A stretch of 5,953 bases of DNA from Methanosarcinales archaeon (GTDB taxonomy: Archaea; Halobacteriota; Syntropharchaeia; Alkanophagales; Methanospirareceae): the NCBI GenBank assembly GCA_003661125.1, contig QMVO01000116.1, positions 1 to 5,953 on the forward strand, written 5' to 3'. Numbering within the stretch: the first letter of the stretch is position 1; each line of letters begins with the position of its first letter. The notes beneath the pieces are model-generated. The model searched no databases, was not told the DNA's origin, and saw only the letters and a list, made by a program, of their open reading frames with translations. Shown here piece after piece: positions 5,850 to 5,953 of the stretch. The translations under genes were made by a program, and so were the position numbers.

Positions 5850-5951
5850 CTACCATTCAGCAATCTTCTGCAATTCCTCCTTTGTGTTAATACCCAGCGA
5901 AACCACTAGCCCTACCAAAAGTACATGCAGACAAACGAATTTTTTGACTGA
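5850..5951 (-). CDS. Possible 3' end of a protein with a hydrophobic segment (partial)
   Basis: A minus-strand frame enters from the right edge and encodes 33 residues, ending at TAG (5850-5852). It contains FVCLHVLLVGLVVSLGI, a hydrophobic stretch long enough for a membrane helix or a buried helix, followed by the charged helix NTKEELQKIAEW. The hydrophobic-then-acidic-helix pattern looks like genuine coding sequence, and the two other frames contain stops or unlikely peptides. The gene would lie upstream of, and in the same direction as, the two surface-protein genes, about 275 bp from the next TATA box. I cannot name the family; a membrane protein or the end of a transposase are both possible. 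Confidence 0.35.
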   Translation of the reverse strand, partial: SVKKFVCLHVLLVGLVVSLGINTKEELQKIAEW

Positions 5952-5953
5952 AC

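Noticed and set aside
5675..5863. 62-codon minus-strand frame with a TTG start, containing FNRRAAIADYARIAANDIKQ
   Set aside because: A GGAGG lies 12 nt before the TTG and part of the peptide looks helical. But the start is weak, the frame overlaps the end of the partial upstream frame, and the ends of the peptide look random. I recognise no family. It could be a frame-shifted remnant, but evidence is too thin for a feature.
1..5953. tRNA, rRNA, CRISPR array, defence or replication genes
   Set aside because: No cloverleaf, no regularly spaced short direct repeats and no matching protein motifs were seen on either strand; the repeats present are protein-coding or promoter duplications.

Overview
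The window looks archaeal. Each of the two large genes has an archaeal-type core promoter (TATA box CTTTTATATA with a purine-rich BRE-like stretch upstream). Each also has a strong Shine-Dalgarno site (AGGAGGTGA), a hairpin/T-tract terminator, and a secreted multidomain product of the VWA, DUF11 and CARDB type common in euryarchaeal surface proteins. A methanogen or ANME-like member of the Halobacteriota would fit, but nothing here fixes the taxon.

Layout, left to right: (1) positions 2-106 (+), the 3' end of an unidentified protein, possibly a transposase; (2) 121-159, a hairpin/T-tract terminator; (3) 177-3242 (-), a 1021-residue secreted protein made of signal peptide, VWA domain with an intact MIDAS, Cys-rich linker domain, four FSTE...DGDLL...GLDA repeats, DUF11-like domain and two CARDB domains; (4) 3243-3517, the intergenic region with promoter, 5'UTR hairpin and Shine-Dalgarno of that gene, a 19-bp palindrome upstream of the TATA box, and the terminator of the next gene; (5) 3518-5497 (-), a 659-residue secreted paralogue with a different short N-terminal region, the same four-repeat block, and an unrelated C-terminal region of about 300 residues; (6) 5498-5849, its promoter, then a mostly empty stretch with one imperfect inverted repeat; (7) 5850-5951 (-), a possible 3' end of another coding region running off the window.

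The main point is the relation between the two large genes. Promoter, 5'UTR hairpin, Shine-Dalgarno, signal peptide, repeat block and terminator hairpin are duplicated with high nucleotide identity. The modules on both sides of the repeat block, and the DNA upstream of the TATA box, are not. This is a tandemly duplicated transcription unit diversified by exchange of modules. Each gene has its own promoter and terminator, so they are probably separate transcripts, not an operon. Both products should be exported and work outside the cell, most plausibly in adhesion or surface architecture. That role is inferred from domain content alone.
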